A DNA stretch of 64,000 nucleotides, from assembly GCA_001599715.1 (NCBI GenBank), contig BCHU01000002.1, positions 682,001 through 746,000 on the forward strand. The letters are read 5' to 3'. Origin of the DNA: Phaeotremella fagi. Taxonomy: Eukaryota; Basidiomycota; Tremellomycetes; Tremellales; Phaeotremellaceae. The notes under the pieces were generated by a model, which saw nothing but the letters and a program-made list of their open reading frames with translations, was not told the origin of the DNA and made no database searches. Of the stretch, positions 53,801 through 64,000 are shown in pieces. A program made the position numbers and the translations under genes. Numbering within the stretch: the stretch's first letter is position 1; each line of letters opens with the position of its first letter.

Positions 53801-55004
53801 TTATTCGAACTTCCAAACCTGTTCATTAGAAAGACCAAGTTGACCAAATACACCAGTGATTCTACCTTGCTCTAAAGTCGAAGTCAAATTTCCACAAAGG
53901 GGATTCATCAATCTAACCCAATGTGTCAGTTCTCTAACGAAAACGAAAACCGGGGGGGGGGGACGTACGAAGGAGGTAAACAAACCAATATCAATATCCT
54001 CTCTGAAGTGTTCACAGCGTCCACATATAAACTCTTAGAAAGGATCTGTTCAAACGGTACACGTTGGATCAACAATTGATCTCCGTATTCGATTTTCATG
54101 GTGTTCAGAGAATTCCTTGAGAGGTGGTTGGTGTTGGCAATATCCACAGTATTGTTTTTCGGTGATGAATGGATTAGATGGAATTTAGGTTTGGCTTTGG
54201 TGTGACCAGTGGTACTGGTTGAAGATCGGTATTTGGATAGGAGTTGGAGAAAAGGTGAGATCGCTGTTCCTGTTGATATCTAACCCTCTTTTTATCAGCT
54301 TTTTGTTTTTTTGGGTGATAGGGAGAGGGAGATACCATTATGATTTTGTCGTATTGGTTAGGATTTAATTTGACGGTAGTTATTGGACCTCTTATACCTA
54401 TCTCATCATTTTTGTTCTTTGAGTGTATCAATCTAAAAAAGAAAAGGTGTTGGTCAGACGTCCTACAGCCAAAGACCTACCGTCCAACTTCCCCACCTTT
54501 ATTTCTTTTCACTATCAACTTAATCTCCTTATCAACCCCAACATCGTTAACAGGTGTATAAGGTCTTTCAATCTGTAAATCAGGTGATTTGATCATAACA
54601 TGTTGAATCACTATCTCCTCCCCTTCGTCTTTGAACTGACTAGATGATTCGGGGGGGATCTCGATGGTAGTGAATACATGATTACTTGAAATTTTGTCGT
54701 TGGATTTGATCTTTTGGGTAGAATAGAATTGGGGTAAGAGGTTTTGGTTCTTTGGTTTGGGGTAGAGATAGTATAGTATTGGAGTTAGGGAGAGGAGACC
54801 TATGATTGTGTTTCTGGAATTGGATTTGGATTTGAATTTGGATTTTGCGCTGGGGTCGGGGTTGGTATTTGGATTTGGATTTGGGTTTGGATTGGGGTTT
54901 GGACTCGAAATCGTCGTTAGATTTCTGAGATATCTCCTGCTTGATATTATTGATTGACGATCTGGACGTAAAGATTTAGTCGTTGATATGATCGACCGTC
55001 TCAT
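53801..55004 (-). CDS. Mitochondrial FAD/NAD(P)H oxidoreductase, cytochrome b5 reductase/Cyc2-like
   Basis: Four exons (55004-54481, 54432-54336, 54279-53969, 53933-53801) encode 354 residues. The basic Ser/Arg-rich start suggests a mitochondrial presequence; a hydrophobic segment (NTIIGLLSLTPILYYLY) follows an Asn-Pro repeat. The FAD-binding signature is ERPYTPVND, then GIRGPITTVKL, and the NAD-binding loop is ISTGTAISPFLQLL, where family members usually have GGTG. The C-terminal CGNL ... GITGVFGQLGLSNEQVWKF fits the end of the ferredoxin-reductase fold. Cyc2-type proteins support cytochrome c haem attachment; cytochrome b5 reductase is the alternative. The last intron is 35 nt with a run of 12 C (coding strand). 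Confidence 0.75.
54850..54905 (-). repeat. Asn-Pro-coding tandem hexanucleotide repeat
   Basis: Within the oxidoreductase gene, near-perfect repeats encode (NP)n between the presequence and the membrane segment. The six-base period keeps frame, so copy number could vary without breaking the gene. Confidence 0.75.
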
Positions 55005-55182
55005 TCTTTTGGCTCTAATCTCTCAATGAAAAATGAAATCTAAAAAAACAAATCGGAGAGATTTAGTGGAGGTTTCGAAGGACTAGAGAATAGTTGTTTA
55101 TTTGAGTTACCCACTTAACGATGATGTTCTGCATAAAACATAAGTTTATAGATTTGAATTGCTTTCTTCACAATCATAAACG

Positions 55183-57809
55183 ATGCCTCGTTCACCTTCA
55201 CCGGAATATCGAAGAGAGAAGGATAGGGAGAGGGAGAGGGAAAGGGACAGAGAAAGAGATCGTGACTCGGAAAGAAGAAGGGATAAATATAGAGACGAAC
55301 GAAAAGCTTCATCTTCGAAACGGGAGGATGAGGATCGATATAGTTCAAGAAGAGATGATAGAGATGGGAAGGATAGACGAAGAGATAGAGACGACGATCG
55401 AAGAGATAGGGACGATGACAGAAGAGATAGGAAACGTGATAGAAGTCGAAGTCGTGATAGAAGTTCGAAGAAGGATAAAAAACGACGAGAGTGAGTGAAC
55501 GACATTAGTTTAAACGATTAGCTGAACGATTTAGATCTCGATCACCCTCACCTTCATCAAGATCTAAAAAGAAAGAAGCTAAAGCCGCAGCCAAAGCTGC
55601 CGCTAAACGTGAAGCAGAACTCGAACAAGCCAGAGCTTTAGCCGAATTGTCAATGTATTCAGCAACCGATAACCCCTTCCACGACGCCAACCTAGGAGAA
55701 CAATTCTCTTGGCACAAGAAACGTGAAAAGGAGAAAAAATCAGGTTTAACCGTAGAAGACATATCTCGAAAAGATGCAATCCGAAGACTTGAAGCTAAAG
55801 AGGAATTGGAGAGGTTGAACAAGAAAAGAGCTGATCGAGAGGTAGAAATGAATTTACGTGATGAGGAGGAAGCTCGGATGCAGAGATTAGCTGAGAGTGC
55901 TCAGATGGCCGAATGGATCGCTAAAGAGGACGATTTCCAGTTGGAACAATCTAGACGAAGAGCTGGGATTCGATTACGTGAACATCGGGCTAAAGCTATT
56001 GATTTCTTGGCTATCAATCTTAGATTCGCTGATGCCCAAGCTCTCGGTCGTCATTCTTCCGCTATTGGGGCGTTGACGGGCGCTTTGGCTAGTAGGAGTG
56101 TTGAAATTCAGCGCGAGGAGGAGGAAGAGGGTTGGGGTTGGGCTGATGCTGGGTTTGAATTTGAGATTGATGAACCGTGGAAGATTTTTGAGGTGTGTGA
56201 TCACGAATTCTTTTCAGGGTGTGTTACTGATTTTGGACAGAACTTGAATCTTGAAGATTGTGTCGAATTGGAAAACGATATAAAAATGTATTTGTCATTG
56301 GAGAAATCACCTATCAACATTGAATTCTGGGAGGTATGTTTGAGAATCCATTGAGTCGCGCTGATTCGTTTAGGCAATGCAGGTAGTTTGTAGTCATCAT
56401 CTTGAAGATCTGCGAGATCCAGAAAGAGCAGAAGGCGGTAGATTATTCGATCGCGATGTTGATGATTCGGCTAGTAACATTGTCTCTGGTTTGTCTTTAC
56501 CTCGATTGATCGAATTGGAAAACAAGACCAATGCGATGTTGAGATCTGGTCAACCTGTTGATGGAGAATTCTGGGATCTGGTCTTGAGAAAGATCACGGT
56601 GGAAAAAGCTATCGTACGTTGTGTTTAACCTTTTGTTTGAATGATAAACTAACTTAACCCCCCAGAGTAAACTCAATTCAATACATGAGATAGTGTTGAA
56701 GAACAGATTGGAACAATTCAAGAAACGTCAACGTGAAGATGCAGCCAAAGTTCAAGCTGAACTTGGTGGTGTTATCGTCAACAAGAAGGAAGACTTTGGA
56801 GGAGATATCAGAGCTGATGGTGGGGAGATTGATGAGGAAGAGGAAGAGGAGGATGAAGATGAAGAAGACTTTGTGGAGATTTACGAGAAGGAAATGAGTC
56901 TTGAACCTCTTGATCCCAAGGATATGTCGATTGATGACAGACGTTTACCGATCGTCTCTGAAGAAGATCATCTACGAGCTTTGGTAAGTCCTTTTTTCAC
57001 TTTCCTCTTAGCACATACTAACTCCTAAATCAGTTCACAACGAGACACGCGATAACCTCATCAAACTTCGTACCCCGTCAACAAGCCCAAGCAATACGAG
57101 CCTCAGCCACGACCGCCCAATCAGTCGTTCGACCGTCAGCAGCTGATCTAGAAGCTGAAAGGATCTACAGAGCCGAAGCTGAACGTGAAATGAAAGATCC
57201 AGATGATGACGGTACAGATGAAGAGTTTGGTGATTTGGATGAAGGTTTAGAAGTTCCTGGAACTTATGATTGGAGTGATCGTTATCGACCTAGAAAACCT
57301 AGATACTTTAACAGAGTTCATACGGGTTACGAATGGTCTAAATACAATCAAACTCATTATGAGTGAGTTTGGGTGTTTGAATATCAGGGAGAGATATACT
57401 GATGAACTTGACTTTTAGTACTGATAACCCACCACCTAAAGTTGTACAAGGTTATAAATTCAATATCTTCTATCCAGATCTTATGTAAGTTGGACCTGTG
57501 GGCCACAGACCAGAGCTAACCTCACGCACAACAGTGATAAATCAAAAGCCCCAACTTATTACGTGAAACAAATTCCAGAAGATCCAGATACCGCAATGTT
57601 AGTATTCACCGCTGGACCACCATACGAGGATATCGCTTTTAGAATAGTTAGAAGACCTTGGGAACATTCTCATAGGAAAGGTTTTAGAAGTACTTTCGAT
57701 CGAGGGGTTTTACAATGTAAGTGGGAGGGTTTTTGTTGTTTGATGGATTGGGAGCTTATGCAGGCTTTTAGTGTATTTCAACTTTGGTAGATCTTTCTAT
57801 AGGAAATAG
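55183..57809 (+). CDS. Cactin, spliceosome-associated protein
   Basis: Nine exons encode 743 residues: 55183-55490, 55535-56192, 56241-56333, 56374-56613, 56666-56983, 57034-57362, 57419-57484, 57535-57716 and 57772-57809. The start is an Arg/Asp/Glu/Ser-rich region (residues 1-110). The conserved middle domain follows (TDNPFHDANLGEQFSWHKK, DFLAINLRFADAQ), then the C-terminal cactin domain: YFNRVHTGYEWSKYNQTHY, NPPPKVVQGYKFNIFYPDL, GPPYEDIAFRIVRRPWE, ending RGVLQLYFNFGRSFYRK. Cactin joins the catalytic spliceosome and affects splicing fidelity from fission yeast to human. The gene is divergent from the oxidoreductase gene with only 178 bp between starts. Confidence 0.96.
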
Positions 57810-58013
57810 GTGTTGGATGAGGTTAGGATTGAGGGAGGTGTCGAAATCTTGTCGTTACTTGTGTTGTCGTTACGTATGCATCACATTTGTTGAATTTGGT
57901 ATAAAAAGCTGGTATTCTTGATGCTAGGTATTCGTAGTAACTCACTCCACACCATGTCCCAACACCGTCGTCATCATTCCATACAATATATCCCATTTCA
58001 ACTCCCAATCCCA

Positions 58014-58561
58014 TCAAGCAGCCACCCCCTCCCACTCATGAACAGCATAAGCATTAATCCTCCCCCTCTTCATATCCCTAGCACTCTTCTTCTTCAACGC
58101 TTTAGCTTCCCGACTAATCCTTGATTCCCTCCCACCACCGAAAAATCGTTTTCGATTCAATTCATCGAGATGGATAGGGGCTGTACCGGGTTCGTCTGAC
58201 CAGGCTGCTATTTCATAAGCGTTGGCTTGTTGTTCAGCTTCCAACATAGACGTGAGATCTCGTTGACGTAGAAGTCGTCTTCGATATCTGATCCAGGATG
58301 ATATCTGTTTTATTTCCGTTATCAACATGTTTGGAACGTATGATAGAAAGGTGTTTTGTTTATTATAGCGTGGGGACATACCTTGAAAAACAGGATTAAG
58401 GCTGTTAATGCTAAAATGATTATTCCTGCTGCTACAGCAGTTCTAATTATTTTAGAGGTAGCATAAGAGAATGAGATTGTTGTTGAGCTCGATGAGATTG
58501 AGGTTGACGTTGATGTGAGAGGGGGTTCGGTGGTGAACGAACCTGCTGGTTGGATTGACAT
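58014..58561 (-). CDS. Single-pass membrane protein of unknown function
   Basis: Two exons (58561-58382, 58304-58014) encode 156 residues. A Ser/Thr-rich N-terminus (residues 1-35) precedes one transmembrane helix (TAVAAGIIILALTALILFFK), then a basic cytosolic-looking segment (WIRYRRRLLRQRD) and a charged tail. No cleavable signal peptide is evident, so the N-terminus is probably outside or luminal. It could be a small cell-surface sensor-like protein, but no family is recognised. Confidence 0.7.
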
Positions 58562-58941
58562 TGCTTATTGTGCGGGTTTTGGTAGATTCAAACTTAATGT
58601 ATTGGATTTGGTCACGGGTAGTGGGTTCTATTACATGGTTGGGAACTTTTTGAGGTGTCAATTCTATATGGTTGTATAGTAGTTTATTATAGTAGTTTGA
58701 AGTTGTTGTTGGATGTTGAATACGTAGGATGCTGACCTTTGCTTGTTCAACTTCCCCCTTCAATGACTGCCACTTAAATGGAGCTTCCCGATTTTCCGAT
58801 ATGGTGGTAAGGGGGAAGGTAACTTTAATGGTGTTTTTACAATCACTCTTATCTATAACAAATAACCTCCAACATCAAAGATCTCTCTACAGATCATCTA
58901 CCATTATCCCATTCACACTCCCCCACCAAACGAACTCAAGA
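58562..58941. promoter_or_regulatory. Divergent promoter of the membrane protein and ESSS genes
   Basis: 380 bp between divergent starts, with TGCCAC at 58768-58773. No gene is seen. Confidence 0.4.
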
Positions 58942-59543
58942 ATGGTAGCATCAAGAATATCAGCTATTACACGTTCCCCTTTACTCACGCGATCCGCACT
59001 TACAAGAGGATACGCATCGCATGGGCCAAGTTATAACGAACCTTCTGGATATCTTTTTGGTGAACGAGTGAGTGGTTTTGGAATCATGGTTAGTTGGATT
59101 GAGTATTGATTCACACTTTTTTTTTCCTTTAGTTGGCAAAAGGTGAAAAAAGACAGAAAGAATCTTGGGAGTGAGTTTTAGTTTTCTTTTTCCTTTTCAA
59201 CATCAAGTCTTGAATCTACACATTCAACCATCATCCATTTGCGTTTATACTAATCTCAAATGATAGACGTATTTACATCTGGGGTATGGGCGGTGGTTTC
59301 ATCTTAGCAACTGTTCTTCTCGTGTACAAACCAGATACGAGGTAGGTTTTTGTTTCTTTCTGAGGGTTTGATTCCAGACTTCAAGACTGTGTTTAAAACC
59401 GCTTCAAAACTCGAATCATTTATGGATAGATGGACGTTCACTGACTTTTATTCATTAGTATCCAAACTTGGGCGTTGGAAGAGGCTAAAGCTAGGATGGA
59501 AGCTAGAGGTGTCGACTACAAATATAAACCTACATCTGCTTGA
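58942..59543 (+). CDS. NDUFB11: NADH:ubiquinone oxidoreductase ESSS subunit (NDUFB11)
   Basis: Four exons (58942-59067, 59133-59170, 59267-59341, 59459-59543) encode 107 residues. A basic mitochondrial presequence (MVASRISAITRSPLLTRSAL) precedes the ESSS signature: PSGYLFGERLAKGEKRQKES, WERIYIWGMGGGFILATVLL, then YKPDTSIQTWALEEAKARME. It is an accessory membrane-arm subunit of complex I with one transmembrane helix. Family length and conserved YKPDTSIQTWALEEA match well. Confidence 0.93.
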
Positions 59544-60031
59544 TTGAAAATTATGAAATAATATTTCGAGGATATTATAGGCTAATAGGGATTGATAGAG
59601 AGGATGGTGGCTGGTTAATCATTCAGCTGGGGTGGATATGACTGCTAGGTGGATTTGAAGGTGTACGAATAATTGATTGGGGAGGATGGAGGGAGGTGAC
59701 GTCTGCTGGGATGGTTTTCTTTGATCGGTTTTTTTCTTTCGTTTTACATGCATTCGTATACAATTTTAGTGTTAGAGTAAGTTGCGAAAGTCCGAGATCA
59801 GCTGTCTTTTGGCATGAGACGGTGTCACTGAGGTTGATGATTCGACAGACGTTCGATAAGAAATTCGTTGTGACTTACTCGAGTTGAGTTTTGAAATTTC
59901 AACAATCCTTTCAATCTTTACAACCAACGACAAATCACAAATGTCGTTATCGTCATTACAAACACTACCCAAAATTCTATCAAACTCAATATAACCCATC
60001 AATCTGTATCCCTCCCCAGTCCTATCCCAAA
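59544..60031. other. Intergenic region
   Basis: 488 bp between two plus-strand genes. Only short frames; nothing recognisable. Confidence 0.4.
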
Positions 60032-61303
60032 ATGTCCTCAAAACCCCATCACCCAAGATCAAAATCCAAAAGGAAAGAATATCATCTGGAAACACTTTCC
60101 AAACCAACCCCAATCCCATCATCTGCTTATATCACCGCATACGAGGCTCAACTCGTCTATGGTCGATCTGGAGTTGGTGAAACTTCTGTTGAAGGGTCGA
60201 ATGGTTTGATACGACATGCTGATGAGGATCAGGAGGTTTGGTTAGATCGGTAGGTTTGATTTCTGGATCGATTGGATTTTGGGGAATTTGGTGTCTTGTT
60301 TGGAACATTCGAGGATGTTGTGATTGAACACGAGATTTATTTCAAATAATTTATTGGGTTCCTTTAAAATGATTCTCAACATGGTATCTACAGAGTGATT
60401 GGCTTGAGATAGCGTACATTCAACTTCTTTACTACGTTTCACGAGGACCAAACTGATATCGAGAATAGTTACGACATTCTACATCTTCTACCAACGCTTC
60501 CTACAACGAGACCAACTTCACCGACACATAGTCAAAGTACCTCCTCGTCCTGGGATTCGTTACCTTCTGATGTAGAGGACAAATTCTTCTTATCCGGTTC
60601 AGAGGAGGAACAGGAGTATGAAGCAGGGAAGCGGAAACGGTGGTTAGAGAATTTAAGGGAGGAACGACTTCGAGAAAGAGAGAAGGAGGATATTAAACGA
60701 CGTAAAGAGGACGGTCGGATGTCTGAGAAAGATGAATGGGGTGATGATGACGAGATTGTGAGTTTCCTTCTGATATTCACAACACAGTCATATCAGTTGA
60801 CATATTTGGGATAGCCTTCCGACAAAATCAAAAATCTCATGTCACACACTGCAGAATCAATATCCAAATCCCCTAATCCGAAAATCCTGGAAATGAGAAT
60901 ATTAACTCATCACACTGGAGACGAACGTTTCGCGTTCTTGAAAGGTAGATGGAAAAACAGTTGGAATAAAATAAAATTAGAGGTTAGGAGGAAGAAAGAG
61001 GGTTTGGCTAGTTCTTCGAAAAGTATGGGTGAACTGATCGGGTATGGGAGTAGTGATGATGACGATGGGGATGGGGATGGGGTTGAGGAACCGATTGGAA
61101 GTCCTCCTCCTCCACCTGATTCTCCTCCTCCCTTACCTGATTCTCCTGGTGGTTTTACTTCGATTTTGTTGGCTTCGGTGGAACGAGATAAGCTGGATAC
61201 TACAGAGGTTCAGGAGGATTCTGCTACTCAACCGGATGAGGAGGAAAAGAAGAGACAGAGACGACTTCGAGCTGAGGAATGGAAGAGGAAACGAGCCAGG
61301 TGA
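60032..61303 (+). CDS. Uncharacterised highly charged nuclear-like protein
   Basis: Three exons (60032-60249, 60469-60757, 60815-61303) encode 331 residues. A segment EVWLDRYDILHLLPTLP is followed by Arg/Glu-rich helices, then a conserved-looking motif KILEMRILTHHTGDERFAFL followed by KGRWKNSWNKIK. An acidic-glycine stretch, Pro runs and a basic end (RRLRAEEWKRKRAR) finish it. The MRILxHHGxDxRFAFLxGRW-type motif occurs in fungal proteins of unknown function; nuclear RNA-related work is a guess from composition. Intron 1 (219 nt) is unusually long. Confidence 0.72.
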
Positions 61304-61500
61304 TTGAAAGTTACTATATCGATGTATAACATGGACATCTGTGCTGTTCTTTTGTTGTCATCAACAATTCTGGAAATTCGCCGGAAGATCACCAACACCA
61401 AATTTGCTTTGTACCTCTCGGAAAGTCAGTCTTTTGAATCATTAACAATTACATCTTAGAACGACTTCCGAAGTAAACATACGGAAAGTCTACAAAATCT

Positions 61501-61980
61501 CTATAGAATTCTTTGATACCCCCCTGGAACTCGTTTGATGATCGTGAGCGTCTCCTTAGATCCATAAGTGACATAGAAATCAACGTTCGAATCAAAAACC
61601 AAACCCTCTTCAGCATACGAACCGCTTTCCCAATCTTTGTATCTTCTCTCAGCCGACTTGGGGACCAACTCATCCTGATTAGGAAGAATCTTGAAACTGA
61701 CATTACTCAAAGATGGATAGATCTTCCTGGTTTGATTCAGTTTTTCGCATTCATGGTACAATTCCGATTGGAGTTCGTATGCTTTCTTTTTGGTTTCAGT
61801 TAGCGACGGATCTAATATTCTTTTCTGGAGTTTTCGACATTCTTCGATTTGGGTTTCGGTGAGGGTTTCGCATCCTTTCACGTCGAGCTTTACTATGTGG
61901 TTCTTGGTCTGGTAATCAAATGTTATGGTGTAGGGTACATATTCGATGGTTATTCCAGAGTTGGTATTTTCATTGGACAT
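61501..61980 (-). CDS. Orphan tandem-family protein, member A
   Basis: A single exon encodes 159 residues from MSNENTNSGITIEYVPYTIT. It shares a plan with members B and C: a short MSN-x-E start, a beta-rich first half with Y-PYT-, then a segment like VSFKILPNQDELVPKSAE, a WESG tetrapeptide and VDFYVTYGSKETLTI. Similarity to B and C is low but collinear. No known domain, signal peptide or membrane helix is seen. Confidence 0.65.
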   Translation of the reverse strand: MSNENTNSGITIEYVPYTITFDYQTKNHIVKLDVKGCETLTETQIEECRKLQKRILDPSLTETKKKAYELQSELYHECEKLNQTRKIYPSLSNVSFKILPNQDELVPKSAERRYKDWESGSYAEEGLVFDSNVDFYVTYGSKETLTIIKRVPGGYQRIL

Positions 61981-62347
61981 TTCTCACAAGATCTTCCAAA
62001 ATCATGAGTATCAATGTGGATCCATTACGAGCTCCATTTCACAGTTCATTTTTTTCGATCTCAGAAGGCAAAAAACGTGATAGCAGGATAAGAAGGCTGC
62101 ATAATAGTGCACTGTGAATCTTTTCACGAGATCTCGTCCCTTTCATTCAGTAGTTCGTGGCCTTCGTCAAATCTTCTGAAAATCAAATTCCGACTATTGA
62201 GTATCTTTGTGGGTAATAACAGGTCCTCACAGCTGGCAGCTCTTGCGATGATAGTCAATCTCTCCAAAAATCCATCGCCTCCGAAATACGTATAAAAAAT
62301 TGTATAGACAGTAATACTTCAACAACCTTCCTCCACCACCCACTAAC
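61981..62347. other. Spacer between orphan family members A and B
   Basis: 367 bp containing the promoter of member A and 3' flank of member B. No gene is seen. Confidence 0.4.
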
Positions 62348-62899
62348 TCACATTCCCGAAGGTGTGTCTACTTTGGTAAAGCAATCATTTTCTTCGTTGT
62401 AAGACATCATGTACTTTCCCTCTTTACCATAGACCAACCCAAATCCATAACTTGGATCAAATGGAATGATATGGGGTGAGTCAAGGCCATCTTCCCACAA
62501 ATCGAGGGCCAAGAAACCAGCTTGTTCTGCTACGTTATCCATCTTTTCATCGGGGACCATTGAGAAAGCAAACCCATCAAGACTATCGTTAAACCCAGTA
62601 ATTTCGCTAACATCGGCATACCATAGTGTTTGTACTGCTGCAGTTCTGTGCGCCGGATTTGAGGGTCTCCTAGATGGACATACGGTTTTGGTACTTTCAT
62701 CTGCTCTTTGCATTTGTTCTTGAGTCAGCTTGCCGAAGCTATGCATAAATCGGTATCGTTCAATTTTGTTTTGAGTTGACACGAGAACCGTGTAAGGGAA
62801 GATGTATCGGGTTTTGACAGAACTTGGTTCTTCTTGTACTGATGTCTCTTGTACCGAATTGACATCGGGACTACTTGAGGTTTGTTCGGTGTTGGACAT
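62348..62899 (-). CDS. Orphan tandem-family protein, member B
   Basis: A single exon encodes 183 residues from MSNTEQTSSSPDVNSV. Shared features with member C: RYIFPYTVLVST, then LDGFAFSMVPDEKMDNVAEQ, DLWEDG, FDPSYGFGLVYGKEGK and FTKVDT near the end. It appears soluble and cytosolic. Function unknown. Confidence 0.68.
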   Translation of the reverse strand: MSNTEQTSSSPDVNSVQETSVQEEPSSVKTRYIFPYTVLVSTQNKIERYRFMHSFGKLTQEQMQRADESTKTVCPSRRPSNPAHRTAAVQTLWYADVSEITGFNDSLDGFAFSMVPDEKMDNVAEQAGFLALDLWEDGLDSPHIIPFDPSYGFGLVYGKEGKYMMSYNEENDCFTKVDTPSGM

Positions 62900-63203
62900 T
62901 TTACTGAAAATAAAAACGAATGAGTTGAAATGATGAGAGACTTGAATTCCATGTTACATTTCAAGCACAGATTCAGACACAAAGTCGAGCAAAAGCACCA
63001 AAGGAAGGAAAGCCTTCTTCATCGAATGGAACTTGGAATTTATGCAGATTTCGGGCTAAAGAATTTTACCGAAGAACAAAGGCTAAATAAGCAAGTGGTA
63101 ATATGGACCCTTTGTGACAAAAACGGCCTTCCAACTCAAAAAATGCATCATCACAAATCAAGAATATCCCGCCACCAGTCTTCCAAGCCAAGTCTCCCTC
63201 TCT
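62900..63203. other. Spacer between orphan family members B and C
   Basis: 304 bp. The segment near 63050-63095 (CCGAAGAACAAAGG) resembles one upstream of member C near 63931 (CCCGAAGACAAAGG), so promoter parts may be duplicated too. Confidence 0.4.
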
Positions 63204-63764
63204 TCACCATAAATTTGACTCCCATGAAACTGTATCTACTTTTTGAAAAGATTTCGTATTATCGTCGTTTCTACCCGAATAGACCAATGTGTTCTTACCA
63301 CCAGGACCATAGACGACCCCGAATCCGTAGCTGGAATTGAAAGGTGGATTAATATTTGATGCACAACCACTTTCCCAAACGTTGTAGAAATAAGAAGCGG
63401 TATTTTCTGCTAACTCGTCGACCACCCAAAGAGGAACCGGATTGAAAGTGAACCCATCGAGTTCACTATTAAATTCGTAGAGCATACTGCATTCGGAATT
63501 CCACTCTATCTGTATCTGTTGTTTTGATTTTGTAGTCTCAAGATGTCGCCCAGGTTGAATTACCTTGCTGTAGATGTCGTTTTCTTGTTTGATTTGCGCT
63601 GGGTTCAATTCCTTCCCTTTTTCGATGTAAAAATGACAAAATGTTTTGGTCTTCATTCCATTGAAGGTCTTAACTACGACGGTGACAGGTAAAAAGTATC
63701 GTCTTATAGGCGATGTGTTGCTCTCAAGATCGAGCATGATGTTACTTTCTTCAATGTTGGACAT
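63204..63764 (-). CDS. Orphan tandem-family protein, member C
   Basis: A single exon encodes 186 residues from MSNIEESNIMLDLESN. It matches member B over RRYFLPVTVVVKT, ELDGFTFNPVPLWVVDELAE, VWESG, FNSSYGFGVVYGPGGKNTLV and FQKVDT. The pattern LDGF-F--VP ... SYGFG-VYG--GK is the family core. The three genes share orientation and lack introns, so they probably arose by local duplication. More members may lie beyond the window. Confidence 0.7.
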   Translation of the reverse strand: MSNIEESNIMLDLESNTSPIRRYFLPVTVVVKTFNGMKTKTFCHFYIEKGKELNPAQIKQENDIYSKVIQPGRHLETTKSKQQIQIEWNSECSMLYEFNSELDGFTFNPVPLWVVDELAENTASYFYNVWESGCASNINPPFNSSYGFGVVYGPGGKNTLVYSGRNDDNTKSFQKVDTVSWESNLW

Positions 63765-64000
63765 TTTGAGGAGAAGTGAAGAAGAAAAGACAACTCAGAT
63801 ATTATATGGGTCTTATATTGTCTATTAGGAGGTCATTACGTAGTTGACACGCATTGACAGCTAGAAGGAAGGCTTTTTCACTGAACGGAGCCTTGTCCTT
63901 TCTGGTGTTTTCGGACAAGAGGAATTTCCCGAAGACAAAGGGGAATGGAAATTTCACGAAGAACATCAGCCGTATGATCATTCTTTTTTGACAAGAGTGA
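63765..64000. promoter_or_regulatory. Upstream region of orphan family member C
   Basis: Likely promoter, with the CCCGAAGACAAAGG block near 63931 that is loosely repeated upstream of member B. The window ends here. Confidence 0.35.

Noticed and set aside
55146..55505. 119-codon minus-strand frame opposite the cactin start
   Set aside because: It is the antisense of the Arg/Asp-rich cactin N-terminus and is pure Ser/Leu/Arg.

Overview
The window is nuclear DNA of a basidiomycete fungus. Genes carry many short introns (mostly 34-75 nt) with GTRAGT-type donors, and intergenic gaps are small. Protein similarities, gene architecture and the expanded F-box-like families point to Tremellomycetes (Cryptococcus/Kwoniella relatives). 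The lineage is inferred; no rRNA or mitochondrial marker is present. I rebuilt exon structures by hand from splice signals, reading frame and family conservation; phases were checked to join in frame.

Layout. 1-1856 (-): N-terminal part of a Sec16-like ER-exit-site protein, running off the left edge. 2204-10770 (-): complete 15-exon PRP8, the U5 snRNP core protein. 11111-12543 (+): SurE-type phosphatase. 12902-14154 (+): tandem duplicate of a small secreted cysteine protein gene. 14465-14941 (+): orphan. 15276-16264 (-) and 16621-18764 (+): divergent cystinosin-like PQ-loop transporter and ferric-reductase-like flavocytochrome. 18956-21359 (+): flavocytochrome b2. 21846-23021 (+): uncharacterised charged protein. 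23325-28379 (-): large ubiquitin-specific protease whose catalytic cysteine box is built from a 9-nt microexon. 29010-31493 (+): Nup2/Nup50 nucleoporin. 31668-34516 (+): TCERG1-like WW-FF protein. 34620-36414 (-): zinc-knuckle/PSP protein and a glutaredoxin-like gene whose reading frames overlap.

36740-43653 (-) is accessory in character: four diverged F-box-like genes ending in short cysteine motifs, with an inverted-repeat region at 38135-38821. Then come a Rad60/SUMO-like-domain protein (44338-45852, +), a split C2H2 (Sfp1/JAZF1-type) factor (46144-48630, -), a Vps3/TGFBRAP1-Vps39 family tethering subunit (49269-53531, +), a mitochondrial FAD oxidoreductase-like gene (53801-55004, -), cactin (55183-57809, +), a one-helix membrane protein (58014-58561, -), complex I ESSS subunit (58942-59543, +), an uncharacterised charged protein (60032-61303, +) and a tandem family of three intronless orphan genes (61501-63764, -).

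Functional themes: pre-mRNA processing (Prp8, cactin, TCERG1-like, PSP/zinc-knuckle protein), mitochondrial redox (cytochrome b2, ESSS, FAD oxidoreductase), endolysosomal/secretory trafficking (Sec16, cystinosin, Vps3/39) and lineage-specific expanding families. I found no classic defence system, mobile element with a recognisable transposase, CRISPR array, rRNA or tRNA. The most unusual signals are microexons encoding catalytic or highly conserved segments, a shifted PRP8 splice acceptor that removes two conserved residues, the overlapping gene pair, and the orphan families.
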